From: an uncultured Marinobacter sp. | Lineage (GTDB): Bacteria > Pseudomonadota > Gammaproteobacteria > Pseudomonadales > Oleiphilaceae | DNA length: 64,000 nt | Assembly: GCF_946886895.1 (NCBI RefSeq) | Contig: NZ_CAMPJO010000013.1 | Coordinates: forward strand, 33,143-97,142 | Direction: 5' to 3' | Shown here: positions 1-8,961 of the stretch, in pieces | How the letters are laid out: every line of letters begins with the position of its first letter | How positions within the stretch are numbered: position 1 is the first letter of the stretch | Notes under the pieces: model-generated | The model's database searches: none | What the model saw: the letters and a program-made list of their open reading frames with translations, nothing else | Told to the model about the DNA's origin: nothing | Made by a program: the position numbers and the translations under genes

Positions 1-147
1 TGCGGCAACAGCTCAATGCCGGATTCGGTGGCCGCAACCGGCTGCTCCACATTCAGCGGCACGCCGCAGCAGCTGGCCCGGGAACTGGTCAAGACCATCG
101 AAGAATCCTGCCTGCTCAAGGGCCGGCAGAAACGGGACTCCGCCTGA
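1..147 (+). CDS. CheB/ChpB-like chemosensory protein, C-terminal end (partial)
   Basis: An open frame enters from the left edge and stops with TGA at 145-147, giving the last 48 residues of a protein. It contains GNSSMPDSVAATG followed by a short helix, which resembles the C-terminal end of a CheB-type methylesterase domain. The next gene, 11 nt downstream, is ChpC-like, and in pseudomonads the CheB-like ChpB precedes ChpC in the type IV pilus chemosensory operon. The name is therefore inferred mainly from context; too little of the protein is visible for a firm call. Confidence 0.5.
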   Translation, partial: CGNSSMPDSVAATGCSTFSGTPQQLARELVKTIEESCLLKGRQKRDSA

Positions 148-158
148 GGACATATGCA

Positions 159-620
159 ATGAACGACAAAAGCCAGACGCTCTCCTGCGTTATGATTCCC
201 ATGAACGGGCGGCAACTACTACTGCCGAACGTTTCCATTGCCGAGGTGGTGGACTACGCCAGCGCCGACGCCGACGGACATTCGCCGGACTGGCTGGTGG
301 GGTTCCTGGACTGGCGGGGCCAGAACCTGCCCGTGATCTCCTACGATGCCGCCAACGGCGGCAGCCTGACCGTGCCCGGCGACAACCGGGGGCGGATCGT
401 GGTGCTCAACACCATCGGTGAGCATCATAACCAGGTGCCCTTCATGGCGCTGGTAACCCAGGGTATTCCCAGCCAGGCCCGCCTGACCGAAGACCAGATC
501 CGCAAGCTGGATGGCGAATCCGGCCCTGCGGATCTCATGGAAGTTGAGGTAGAAGGCGATGTTGCCTGGATTCCCAACCTCGAATACCTGGAATCCCTGG
601 CACAACAGGCACGCCATTGA
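159..620 (+). CDS. chpC: ChpC-like CheW-domain chemosensory adaptor
   Basis: This 153-residue protein is a single CheW-like domain (LLLPNVSIAEVVDY, then WLVGFLDWRGQNLPVISYD), the SH3-like fold that couples receptors to a CheA-type kinase. ChpC belongs to the Chp system controlling type IV pilus extension, twitching and cAMP. The ATG at 159 is preceded by GAGGA at 145-149, overlapping the stop of the upstream gene, so the two are co-transcribed. Acidic, no signal peptide, cytosolic. A generic CheW is the alternative; the CheB-like neighbour favours ChpC. Confidence 0.75.
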   Translation: MNDKSQTLSCVMIPMNGRQLLLPNVSIAEVVDYASADADGHSPDWLVGFLDWRGQNLPVISYDAANGGSLTVPGDNRGRIVVLNTIGEHHNQVPFMALVTQGIPSQARLTEDQIRKLDGESGPADLMEVEVEGDVAWIPNLEYLESLAQQARH

Positions 621-665
621 GTGCTTCCGGCCCGGGCACTGGCAGACATGGCAATCGATTTTCCA

Positions 666-690
666 GAAATGTTATAATGTTTCAAATTTC
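666..690. promoter_or_regulatory. Zur box upstream of zur-znuCB
   Basis: The 25 bp begin GAAATGTTATAAT and end AAATTTC, so the ends form an inverted repeat (GAAAT...ATTTC). The first 13 bases match the E. coli znuA/znuC Zur operator as I remember it. The box contains a TATAAT at 673-678 that would serve as the -10 element, so Zur-Zn binding would block RNA polymerase. It lies 18 bp before the zur start and implies autoregulation of zur-znuC-znuB. Confidence 0.75.
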
Positions 691-707
691 ACTGGAATCC
701 GAGTGCC

Positions 708-1199
708 ATGCCTGCCCGCGCCCTGCCTTATCGTCCCCATAATCACGCCGCCTGCGTGCACCAGGCGCTGGCCGATGCCCGCGCCATCTGCCAGCAACAT
801 CAGGCCCGTCTGACACCCACCCGGGAACGGGTGCTGGAACTGATCTGGCAATCCCACAAGCCGTTGGGCGCCTACGATGTTCTGGCGGCACTCAACGCCG
901 ACGGCCACAAGGCGGCGCCGCCCACGGTCTACCGGGCGCTGGATTTTTTGCAACAATACGGACTGGTGCACCGTATTGCCTCCCTGAACGCCTTCATCGG
1001 ATGCCCCCACGCCGGTCAGAGCCACACCGGCATGTTCCTGATCTGCCAGAGTTGCGGCAATGTCCTGGAGCTGACCGCCCCGGCGGTCTCGACGGCCATC
1101 CACACGGCGGCCGCTGCCGAAACGTTCCGGGCCGACAGCGTGACCCTGGAAATTGCCGGGCTCTGCCCCCGGTGCCAGCCGGAGCCGGCCCATGGCTGA
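708..1199 (+). CDS. zur: Zur, zinc uptake regulator (Fur family)
   Basis: A 163-residue Fur-family repressor. The N-terminal winged helix contains RLTPTRERVLELIWQSH and TVYRALDFLQQYGLVH. The C-terminal half carries two Cys pairs (CQSCG near residue 116 and CPRC near residue 155) typical of the structural zinc site, plus His/Cys ligands around CPHAGQSHTG. Fusion-like overlap with znuC (its ATG at 1192 lies inside the last codons of zur) and the Zur box 18 bp upstream identify it as Zur rather than Fur. It should repress zinc import when zinc is sufficient. Confidence 0.92.
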   Translation: MPARALPYRPHNHAACVHQALADARAICQQHQARLTPTRERVLELIWQSHKPLGAYDVLAALNADGHKAAPPTVYRALDFLQQYGLVHRIASLNAFIGCPHAGQSHTGMFLICQSCGNVLELTAPAVSTAIHTAAAAETFRADSVTLEIAGLCPRCQPEPAHG

Positions 1200-1992
1200 G
1201 TCACTGGTGACCCTTGAGAATCTGAGCGTCCGATTCGATGGCCGACCGGTGGTGGACCAGGTCAACCTGGCCGTGCGCCGGGGGGACATCATCACCATTA
1301 TCGGGCCCAACGGCGCCGGCAAGACCACGCTGATCAAAACGATTCTCGGCATCCAGAAAGCCAGCGAGGGGCAGGTAAAACTGGCGCGTCACCTGGTGCT
1401 CGGTTATGTGCCCCAGCACCTGAGCCTGGAGTCGACTCTGCCGCTGGATGTCCGGCGCTTCATGCGGCTCAGCGGTCAGCCGTCCGGTGTCTGCGAGACG
1501 GCACTGGCAAGGACCGGGGTCGACCACCTGATCAACGCCTCGGTGCACCATCTGTCCGGAGGCGAAAAACAGCGGCTCCTGTTGGCCAGGGCCCTGGCCC
1601 GGAAGCCCGACCTGCTGGTACTCGACGAGCCCGCCCAGGGCGTCGACATCAACGGTCAGGCAGCCCTGTACGATCTCATCCGCCAGCTGCGGGATGAACT
1701 CAATTGCGGTGTGATCATGATTTCCCACGACCTGCACCTGGTGATGGCGGCCACCGACAAGGTGATTTGCCTGAACCAGCACATCTGCTGCAGCGGCTAC
1801 CCCGCCGACATTTCCCACGACCCGGCGTTTATCGAGACCTTTGGCCGGCCGGTTGCCGACTCCCTCGCGGTGTATCACCACCATCACAACCACCGGCATG
1901 ACCTGCACGGCGACGTGGTCGATGGCGGCCATGGCGACGCCCCTGGTCACGGGCATGGCGATCATGAGGGGTGTAACCATGCCCATTCTTGA
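1192..1992 (+). CDS. znuC: ZnuC, zinc ABC transporter ATPase with His-rich tail
   Basis: A 266-residue ABC ATPase: Walker A GPNGAGKTT, signature LSGGEKQR, Walker B LLVLDEPAQG and a switch His in ISHDLHL. The last 45 residues are an extended His-rich tail with HHHHNHRHDLHG and GHGHGDHEGCNHAHS, probably a zinc-binding or zinc-sensing extension. The ATG at 1192 overlaps the zur stop; an in-frame ATG at 1153 would lie deep inside zur and is rejected. It pairs with ZnuB downstream. The periplasmic binding protein ZnuA is not in this operon and must be encoded elsewhere. Confidence 0.92.
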   Translation: MAESLVTLENLSVRFDGRPVVDQVNLAVRRGDIITIIGPNGAGKTTLIKTILGIQKASEGQVKLARHLVLGYVPQHLSLESTLPLDVRRFMRLSGQPSGVCETALARTGVDHLINASVHHLSGGEKQRLLLARALARKPDLLVLDEPAQGVDINGQAALYDLIRQLRDELNCGVIMISHDLHLVMAATDKVICLNQHICCSGYPADISHDPAFIETFGRPVADSLAVYHHHHNHRHDLHGDVVDGGHGDAPGHGHGDHEGCNHAHS

Positions 1993-2791
1993 CGCTGTCC
2001 TGGACGACTTTTTCTGGCGCGCACTGATCGGCGGCCTTGGCGTGGCCCTGGTCGCCGGGCCTCTGGGCTGCTTCGTGGTCTGGCGCCGCATGGCCTATTT
2101 CGGCGATACCCTGGCCCACTCCGCCCTGCTGGGCATCACCCTGAGCTTCCTGATCAGCGTGCCGCTGAACGTCGGCGTGATCGTCATTTGCGTGGTGCTC
2201 GCGGTGGCGCTGATGGTGTTCGCCCGCAGCCGGACCCTGGCCACCGACACGGTGCTGGGTATCCTGTCCCACAGCGCCCTGGCCATTGGCCTGGTGACAC
2301 TCAGCTTCATGCCCGACGTGCGGGTGGACCTCACCGGCCTGCTGTTCGGCGACCTGCTCGCCATGAACAGGAATGACCTGATCTGGATCTACGGCGGCGC
2401 CGTGCTGATTCTCGCGCTGCTTGCCACGCTCTGGCGGGGCCTGCTGATGAGCACCATCCACGAGGAACTGGCCCGGGTGGAGGGCATTCCGGTGGAGCGC
2501 CTGAGGCTGGTATTGATGCTGATGTTGTCTCTGGTGATCGCGGTGGCCATGAAAATGGTCGGCGTGCTGCTGATCACCGCGCTGCTGATCATTCCGGCGG
2601 CCACCGCCCGCCGACTGGCCCGCACCCCGGAACAGATGGTCTTTCTCGCCATGGGGTTCGGGTTTGTCGCGGTCAGTGGCGGCCTGAGTCTGTCCTGGAC
2701 CCTGGACTCGCCCGCCGGGCCTTCGGTGGTGGTCACCGCCTTCCTGACCTTCCTGCTGGTATACGGAGGAACCAGCGGCGCACGGGCCTGA
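1979..2791 (+). CDS. znuB: ZnuB, zinc ABC transporter permease
   Basis: A 270-residue polytopic permease of the metal-ion ABC-3 family, beginning MPILDAVLDDFFWRAL, with about eight hydrophobic segments and the family motif around GPLGCFVVWRRMAYFGD. The start at 1979 overlaps the end of znuC by 14 nt, which suggests translational coupling. It forms the membrane channel for Zn2+ import with ZnuC. Some upstream ATGs are in frame but fall inside the znuC His-tail and lack any ribosome site. Confidence 0.92.
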   Translation: MPILDAVLDDFFWRALIGGLGVALVAGPLGCFVVWRRMAYFGDTLAHSALLGITLSFLISVPLNVGVIVICVVLAVALMVFARSRTLATDTVLGILSHSALAIGLVTLSFMPDVRVDLTGLLFGDLLAMNRNDLIWIYGGAVLILALLATLWRGLLMSTIHEELARVEGIPVERLRLVLMLMLSLVIAVAMKMVGVLLITALLIIPAATARRLARTPEQMVFLAMGFGFVAVSGGLSLSWTLDSPAGPSVVVTAFLTFLLVYGGTSGARA

Positions 2792-2884
2792 GCGTTTCCC
2801 CCGGTGGATTCCTGGACTAGAGTGAAGAGACATCGATACCCGACTTCCCCGGGTATCCATTGACCGCCCTCGTGGGGTTCAGGC

Positions 2885-3904
2885 ATGGACAGCACCGAAT
2901 CATATCGTGATCGCAGCCAACGGGTATGGCCCGGGCTGTGGATCCCGCTGGCGATACTCCTGGCGGGCGTCATCGCCACCGGCCTGACCGCCAGCCTGGA
3001 GGCACGGCGGGCCCAGGCACTGGCAGATGCCCGTTACCAGGCCCACCATCAGGCACTGGTCAATCATCTTCTGATCCATGCCTGGGGCCTGCCGGCCGGC
3101 GCCATTGCCAGCGATGCAGACACCACCGCCTGGCTGCAATCCCTGTTCAGCGATACCGTGCCCAGCTTCCTGGGCCTGCGTATCGACACCCTGGAGCGTC
3201 ACACCAAAAGCCCGCTGCTGGAGATCCAGGTGGGCGCGGAACTGGATCCGAGTCGGGCCCTTCGCACCGAGATCTCACCCGGAGAGCAGCACTGGATGCT
3301 CACCACGGTGCCGTTGCCCTCGCCCCTGGAACGGGCCGCACGCCAGAGCCAGCGCACTATCTGGGTGACCGGTGTGGCAATGACCCTGATCGCCGTGCTA
3401 CTGACACTGACGCTCTGCCGGCGGCTCCATCACCAGCGTACGCAACTGAATACAGCCGCCCATCAGGCAACGGGCGCAGACCATCAGATCATCAACCTGC
3501 AAGTGGAGAAAGCCATATTGCGGCAGGCGCTGAACGACAGCGAGCAGCGCAGCCGGGATCTGGTGGCCCTGTCCGGCTCGATTGTCTGCGAACTGGATGA
3601 AACCGGCACCATCGGTTTCATGTCGCCCCAGATTGCCGAGCTGATCGACCACGCACCGTCGGACCTCACCGGCCGGCCCTTTGAAGACCTGATCGCGGCG
3701 TCCTACCGGGACAATTACCGGTTAACCCTGACGGCGGCGCGCAAGGAAGGGCGCATTGAACGCATCGATCTGCCCTTACAACATCGGGACAACGAGCACG
3801 AGGTTGCGGTTGTCCTTCGGGTCAGGGCCCTTAAGGATCCGGTTCACGGGCTTGCCGGCTTCCGTCTCAGCGCCCAGCCCCTGCCGGGAATGCCATACCG
3901 CTGA
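2885..3904 (+). CDS. Membrane-anchored PAS-domain sensor without output domain
   Basis: A 339-residue protein with a transmembrane helix at about 15-36, a periplasmic region of roughly 125 residues, a second helix at about 160-180, a coiled-coil linker (QIINLQVEKAILRQALNDSEQRSRDL) and a PAS domain from about residue 225 (IVCELDETGTIGFMSPQIAELID). The protein stops right after the PAS fold. No kinase, GGDEF or methyl-accepting region follows, and the next gene is on the other strand. It is presumably a signal receiver that acts through a partner. Function unknown. Confidence 0.7.
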   Translation: MDSTESYRDRSQRVWPGLWIPLAILLAGVIATGLTASLEARRAQALADARYQAHHQALVNHLLIHAWGLPAGAIASDADTTAWLQSLFSDTVPSFLGLRIDTLERHTKSPLLEIQVGAELDPSRALRTEISPGEQHWMLTTVPLPSPLERAARQSQRTIWVTGVAMTLIAVLLTLTLCRRLHHQRTQLNTAAHQATGADHQIINLQVEKAILRQALNDSEQRSRDLVALSGSIVCELDETGTIGFMSPQIAELIDHAPSDLTGRPFEDLIAASYRDNYRLTLTAARKEGRIERIDLPLQHRDNEHEVAVVLRVRALKDPVHGLAGFRLSAQPLPGMPYR

Positions 3905-3950
3905 TCCTGAGGCAGACCGGTTCCGGTTCCGGCACCGCCGCGCCCCGGCC

Positions 3951-5032
3951 TCAGAGTGGCCGGACAACGTCGGCGAGGCGCCCGGTTTCCAGCAATTCCA
4001 GAAACTCATCCCCCAGCCGGTCGCTTTCGGCGACCGCCCGACACCAGGCCCGTTCGCGACCGGCATCGTCGCCCACGTAGTGCTCAAAGTCCTTGCGATC
4101 CGGGAGTTTCCGGTTCGGAAGCGTGGCCAGGTATTCCCGGGACGGCGCAACCAGCAAAACATCCTGCAGCCGCGTGACATCGCCCCGGCGCCAGGGCAGG
4201 GACTTGTCGAACCAGCCCGGCACCACTTTGTCCGTGAAGTGGGGATAGAGCACGACCCCAGGCTGCTCATAGGGCAGATCCAGGTGATAGTCCAGCAGCC
4301 CCCCGTCCCGGTAGACACCGTCGGGGCACCGGGAATATCGCGCACGCCGGACATGATCATCGGAATGGAGGCCGAGGCCAGCAGCGCCGGTAGCAGGTTG
4401 TCCCGGCTCAGGGCCACTTCGTGGCTGGGAAAGTCAATCAGGCGGGAGACCGGCGTCTTCAGCCGGACATCGTGGATGATGCCTCGCTCCATGAATCGGC
4501 CCAGGTGCCGGCGACTGACCATATTGGCGCTGATCGCGCGCATCAGACCCAAACTCAGGCGGCCCCTGGAATCGTGTTCGAGCATGCCGCGGCTGCGCAC
4601 GACCACCACGTTCAGGCGATACCAGGGATGATTGAGAATGTCCTCTTCCCGCCCGCCCAGCAAGGTTTCCAGGAACAGCACACTCTTGCGGCTCACCTCG
4701 GCGGCGCTGACACCCTTGGCAAACCGCTGGCAAGTATAGAGATCCGCCAGCTTCGCGAGTTGGGCGCGAGGATTGTCAGAGGAGGCCACGGCGGCGAACC
4801 GCCAACTGCCAATCGAGGAACCAATCAGCGAACGTTCCTGGGTTACCCGGGGCAACCAGTCGCCGAAAATCGCCTTGTCGAGGCCGCTGATGCCCAACGC
4901 TTTCGGGCCGCCGGCAGCCCCCGGAATCACATGAACGTCGTCCGGGGTCAACGGCTTGTCTTTCAGTCGCTGGAGGGCCCGACGGCCCGCGCGGATGGTC
5001 AGTGCCGGGGCACCGGTGTGAATTGCAGTCAT
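3951..5032 (-). pseudogene. Patatin-like phospholipase, interrupted by a -1 frameshift
   Basis: The N-terminal part reads as a patatin-like lipase: VIPGAAGGPKALG (oxyanion loop), then GSSIGSW as the GxSxG nucleophile motif. Near position 4323 the frame breaks. In the original frame the protein continues as nonsense, while the next frame gives DGVYRDGGLLDYHLDLPYE and then VVLYPHFTDKVVPGWFDKS through the stop at 3951. One base missing in the GGGG run at 4323-4326 (plus-strand) explains this. The break falls just before the catalytic DGG Asp, so the unshifted product would be inactive. With one base restored it is a protein of about 360 residues. Start at 5032 chosen; 5065 is possible. Confidence 0.75.
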
Positions 5033-5227
5033 AACAGGTTCCCTGTCCTGGCTCCTTGTCGTCATGTCGCGAAGTTTAACGAAGTGCAGGTAGGCGGGCC
5101 AACTGAACAAAACGAATCGTAACCATAAGCGTCGCTATCTGCTCCACGGGCCAAAACCCGTGCTAGACTCAAACCTGGGCCCGACACAGGAAGCGGGCCA
5201 CGAATCTTCAAACAGCAGGAGTAGGCT

Positions 5228-6295
5228 GTGAACCTTCTTGCCCCACCGAATTCCCTGGCCTCAACCCCGACCCTCGCGGTACTCGGATTCCAGCGGCAGT
5301 TGGTCTATCACCTCCATTTCTGGGCCTTTATTGCCGTGGCCCCGCTGGTCATGGTGCAGTGGAAGCAGAATCATTATCTGCTCTCCGGCTTGTTGATCCT
5401 GTTCTGCCTGAATGCCCTGCTGGTCATTGCCTTCCTCCGTCTGCGAGGCGGCTATTTTCTCAAGGGGCGGCTGTTTCCCCTTCTGGCAGTGGTATGCGCC
5501 GCCTACTCAACCGCTATCAACGGCCACGCGGGCCTGTACTGGGCCTATCCGGCGGCCACCGCCCTGTTCTTCCTGCTACCGCTGCGGGAAGCCATCGGCT
5601 GCAATATCGTTTTTGTCACTATCATGGCGGTGGTGTCGTTCATCAAGTTTCCGGAAGCGGATTTCTGGCGCATCACCTTTTCGCTGGGGCTCACCTGCCT
5701 GTTTGCCATGATCTTTGCGTGGCTGGTGGGCAAGCTCCAGGAAGAACTGACTCGCCTGGCGACCACCGATCCGCTGACCGGGTGCCTGAATCGCTCGCAA
5801 CTGGCGGATGTCCTTAACAGTCAGATTCAGATGCGGGAGCGTTATGAGCGGGTCTCCAGCCTGATCCTCATCGATCTGGATTACTTCAAGACCATCAACG
5901 ACCAATGGGGCCACCTGGCCGGAGACAGTGTTCTGAGAGAGCTCTGCCTTCGATTGCGTAAACGGCTGCGGGAAAGCGATCAGCTGTTCCGGATCGGCGG
6001 CGAGGAATTCATGGTGGTGTTACCCGAGACCCGCCAGAAAGACGCCGATGTGCTGGCCCACCAGCTGTTGACCAGCATCAGCGCCCGACCCTTTATGGAT
6101 GACATCAAGGTAACCGCCAGCGCCAGCGTCGCCGAAGTCAGCAAGGGTGAAACCTGGTCGGTCTGGCTCAACCGGGCCGATCAGTCCCTGTACGAGGCCA
6201 AATCCCTGGGCCGCAACCAGGTTGTCAATGCGGCTCGCCCGACCCCGGACAGCAGCACGGACACAGACGAAACATCAACACAGGCCACCGGCTGA
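5228..6295 (+). CDS. Membrane-anchored diguanylate cyclase (GGDEF)
   Basis: A 355-residue protein with five to six hydrophobic segments in residues 25-180, then a GGDEF domain: TTDPLTGCLNRSQL, DLDYFKTINDQWGHLAGD and an active-site GGEEF in FRIGGEEFMVVLPE. It should make c-di-GMP from GTP. A standard RxxD inhibitory site is not evident in the five residues before GGEEF. The start is GTG at 5228, supported by AGGAG at 5217-5221. The membrane region may sense a signal; its ligand is unknown. Confidence 0.85.
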   Translation: MNLLAPPNSLASTPTLAVLGFQRQLVYHLHFWAFIAVAPLVMVQWKQNHYLLSGLLILFCLNALLVIAFLRLRGGYFLKGRLFPLLAVVCAAYSTAINGHAGLYWAYPAATALFFLLPLREAIGCNIVFVTIMAVVSFIKFPEADFWRITFSLGLTCLFAMIFAWLVGKLQEELTRLATTDPLTGCLNRSQLADVLNSQIQMRERYERVSSLILIDLDYFKTINDQWGHLAGDSVLRELCLRLRKRLRESDQLFRIGGEEFMVVLPETRQKDADVLAHQLLTSISARPFMDDIKVTASASVAEVSKGETWSVWLNRADQSLYEAKSLGRNQVVNAARPTPDSSTDTDETSTQATG

Positions 6296-6307
6296 ACCGC
6301 CACCGGC

Positions 6308-7222
6308 TCAGCCTCCCTGCCGGAAGTCCCGATAGGCACTGAAAACGTCCCAGGGGCTCTCGAAATGCGGGTAATGGCCAACGTTCCGAAGGCTGACCAC
6401 ATCGGCGCCGGGAACCAGCTCCCGGTAGCGGCGGGCCATGGCCGCACCGGACACCGGGTCCGCCGTGCCCGACATCAGCCGGAGTGGCTGATGGGCGTTC
6501 TGTAACGCCCCCACCCAGCGATTCCGATGGCAACGGCGCTCTTCCATGAACTGGATCAGGCGATGGAGTATGCCGCGGCCATTGTTGTAGGTCAGCAGGT
6601 ACCAGAAATCATCCATGTCCTGGTGATCCGGAGGGTTCTGGCTGCCAAACAGGCGCCGGAAGTTCCGTTCGAAACTGCCACGGGTCAGGCCACGGCTGAT
6701 CAGGCCACCCAGAGGGCTTCGCAGCAGCTTCTGAATCAGCAGCGGGTTGTGTACTTCGGGAAACAGGGCACCGTTGAGAAAGCAACCACTGGCAAGCCGG
6801 AACGGCAGCGTCCCCTCCTGGTCGCGGGCCAGTAATTCCTGGGCAACGCTGCAGCCGTAATCGTGCGCCAGGAAATGCACCGAGCTCAGCCCCAGGCCCG
6901 CAACCCAGCCCTGAATGAGATCCGCCTGGTCTTCAATGCTGTAGGGGTAGTCCGATGGCTTGTCCGAAAATCCGAAACCCAGCATGTCCAGGGCAAGCAG
7001 GTTGTGCCGGGGCGCCAGCATGGGCCAGAGCCGGCTCCAGTCCCAACTGGCGGTCGGGAAACCATGAATCAGGACCAGGGGTTCGCCCTCGCCAGCCATG
7101 CGGCTGAAAATGGCATGCCCCTCGTAACTGAACCATTTCCCGCGCTGTTGCCACCCGTCCAGGGTGGGCAACTCGTGCTGAGCCTCCGCGACACGACCGA
7201 CGCGGGGTATCACCTGTTCCAT
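6308..7222 (-). CDS. Alpha/beta hydrolase with Asp nucleophile (haloalkane dehalogenase/epoxide hydrolase-like)
   Basis: A 304-residue alpha/beta hydrolase. Motifs in order: oxyanion HGFPTASWDWSRLW, nucleophile elbow AHDYGCSVAQ with Asp at the nucleophile position (as in haloalkane dehalogenases and epoxide hydrolases), a cap domain, and catalytic His in VGHYPHFE. The start is uncertain: ATG at 7222 has GGGGA upstream, while an ATG at 7240 is also in frame. Convergent with the upstream cyclase gene. The substrate cannot be inferred. Confidence 0.75.
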   Translation of the reverse strand: MEQVIPRVGRVAEAQHELPTLDGWQQRGKWFSYEGHAIFSRMAGEGEPLVLIHGFPTASWDWSRLWPMLAPRHNLLALDMLGFGFSDKPSDYPYSIEDQADLIQGWVAGLGLSSVHFLAHDYGCSVAQELLARDQEGTLPFRLASGCFLNGALFPEVHNPLLIQKLLRSPLGGLISRGLTRGSFERNFRRLFGSQNPPDHQDMDDFWYLLTYNNGRGILHRLIQFMEERRCHRNRWVGALQNAHQPLRLMSGTADPVSGAAMARRYRELVPGADVVSLRNVGHYPHFESPWDVFSAYRDFRQGG

Positions 7223-7419
7223 GAGCTGTCCCCGGAGCATTGTCAGAGCCTGAAACTGTAGAACAATCCGGGCCACCCTGCCATAGCCCGGGCGCGGATA
7301 CCGATGGACGGTAACGCCCTGGTGGTCTTTTCCGGGCCGGCGCCCGTAAAGCATAGAGATGACGGGCAAATTGCCTTAAGCTTTGGCCCACGACTGACAC
7401 TGCAAAACCGGATACGACT

Positions 7420-7989
7420 ATGACCAAACTCCTTGAAGACCTGTCTGGCCACTACCGCGCCATCATCAACGGGCTGGGCGAAGACACCAGCCGTGAAGGT
7501 CTGCAAGACACCCCCATGCGTGCGGCCAAGGCCATGCAGTTCCTGACCCGGGGTTACCAGCAGAATCTCGGCGATCTGGTCAACAATGCGGTGTTCGACT
7601 CCGCCATGGACGAGATGGTGGTGGTTCAGGACATCGAGCTGTACAGCATGTGCGAGCATCACATGTTGCCGTTTATCGGCAAATGCCATATCGCCTATCT
7701 GCCCCAGGGCCGGGTTCTGGGACTGTCCAAGTTCGCCCGTATCGTCGACATGTACGCGCGCCGCCTGCAGATCCAGGAGAACCTCACCCGGGAGATTGCC
7801 GAAGCCATTGAGAGCGTGACCAGTGCCAAGGGCGTTGCCGTGGTTATCGAAGCCCAGCATATGTGCATGATGATGCGGGGCGTCGAAAAGCAGAACTCGC
7901 GCATGAAGACCTCCATGATGCTGGGACAGTTCCGGAAATCCCAGGCCACGCGTACCGAGTTCCTCAATCTGATCAGCAGTGGGCGCTGA
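7420..7989 (+). CDS. folE: GTP cyclohydrolase I
   Basis: A 189-residue FolE type I enzyme converting GTP to 7,8-dihydroneopterin triphosphate. Zinc and active-site motifs are visible: [38 protein letters not shown] and HMCMMMRGV with the second zinc Cys. Length is typical for bacterial FolE. It is followed 25 nt downstream by folX; together they supply dihydromonapterin or folate precursors. Confidence 0.95.
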   Translation: MTKLLEDLSGHYRAIINGLGEDTSREGLQDTPMRAAKAMQFLTRGYQQNLGDLVNNAVFDSAMDEMVVVQDIELYSMCEHHMLPFIGKCHIAYLPQGRVLGLSKFARIVDMYARRLQIQENLTREIAEAIESVTSAKGVAVVIEAQHMCMMMRGVEKQNSRMKTSMMLGQFRKSQATRTEFLNLISSGR

Positions 7990-8014
7990 TCACGGCTGTT
8001 CACACGGGGGTTTT

Positions 8015-8389
8015 ATGACAGATGTTATCGGCAACCACCAGGCCAGGGTTCGCATCAAGGACCTGCACCTGCGCGCCTATATCGGTATCAAGGAAGAGGA
8101 AATCAATAACCGGCAGGACGTGCTGATCAATGTGTGCCTGACCTACGATGCCACGGACGCGGTCATCCGCAATGAGATTTCAGCGGCGCTGAACTACCGC
8201 ACCATCACCAAGCAGATCATCCAGCATGTGGACGGCAACCGGTTTGCCCTGTTGGAGCGGCTGACCCACGAAGTGCTCAGCATTGTTATGGAGCATGAGG
8301 CTGTGCAGTGGGCCGAGGTGGAAATCGACAAGCCTCACGCGTTACGCTTTGCGGATTCGGTGTCCGTCCGTCTCGAAGCACACCGTTAG
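8015..8389 (+). CDS. folX: Dihydroneopterin triphosphate 2'-epimerase
   Basis: A 124-residue member of the FolB/FolX fold. The segments [40 protein letters not shown] and [18 protein letters not shown] match E. coli FolX, from memory, more closely than FolB aldolase. FolX epimerises dihydroneopterin triphosphate to the monapterin form. The ATG at 8015 follows GGGGG at 8006-8010; an earlier in-frame ATG at 7979 would overlap folE. Placement right after folE supports a dihydromonapterin route. Confidence 0.88.
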   Translation: MTDVIGNHQARVRIKDLHLRAYIGIKEEEINNRQDVLINVCLTYDATDAVIRNEISAALNYRTITKQIIQHVDGNRFALLERLTHEVLSIVMEHEAVQWAEVEIDKPHALRFADSVSVRLEAHR

Positions 8390-8419
8390 CACTCACCTTC
8401 CAAGCTACGGTAAAGAGCC

Positions 8420-8857
8420 ATGCCCGTGCATCACCCCGATCAAATCAGGACCCTTCTGGAAACCGTGCGCACCATTGCCCTGGTGGGCGCCAGCGAGAAG
8501 CCCCGGCGCCCCTCCCATGAAGTCATGGTTTTCCTTCAGCACCAAGGCTACCGGGTGATCCCGGTGAATCCGCGACTCGCCGGGCAGACGCTGCTCGGCG
8601 AAACCGTTCATGCCGACCTGACCTCGCTCCCGGAACCGGTGGACATGGCCGACCTGTTCCTTGCCCCCGCTCGCACCGATGCTGTCATTGACGAAGCCAT
8701 TGCCCTGAACATTCCGGTGCTCTGGTTGCAGGTGGGGGTCATCAACGAGGCGGGCGCGGCGCGGGCCGAGGCCGCTGGGCTGACGGTGGTGATGGACCGG
8801 TGCCCGAAGCAGGAAATACCGAAACTGGGCATCCGGCCCATGGCTTTCAGGGCCTGA
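8420..8857 (+). CDS. CoA-binding domain protein (YccU type)
   Basis: A 145-residue single Rossmann-like CoA-binding domain: IALVGASEKPRRPSHEVM near the N terminus, GYRVIPVNPRLAGQ, and VMDRCPKQEIPKLGI at the C terminus. This family is small, cytosolic and widespread; it binds CoA-like nucleotides but its physiological role is unsettled. It lies 30 nt after folX and may share its transcript. Confidence 0.8.
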   Translation: MPVHHPDQIRTLLETVRTIALVGASEKPRRPSHEVMVFLQHQGYRVIPVNPRLAGQTLLGETVHADLTSLPEPVDMADLFLAPARTDAVIDEAIALNIPVLWLQVGVINEAGAARAEAAGLTVVMDRCPKQEIPKLGIRPMAFRA

Positions 8858-8961
8858 ATACCATCTAAAACGTGAACAGCGTCACACTTCCGGCAACCCG
8901 GTGTTACAGTCTGTCCCGGTCTGCCATAATCGGCTCGAACTCTCTCAAGTCTGGTAGAGCC

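Noticed and set aside
1829..2860. Long open frame on the minus strand across znuB
   Set aside because: Its product is His/Gln/Gly-rich low complexity and lies antisense to a clear znuB; it is a by-product of high-GC codon use.
3756..4631. Plus-strand open frame over the patatin-like gene
   Set aside because: Antisense to a recognisable lipase with GxSxG and DGG motifs; no family features of its own.
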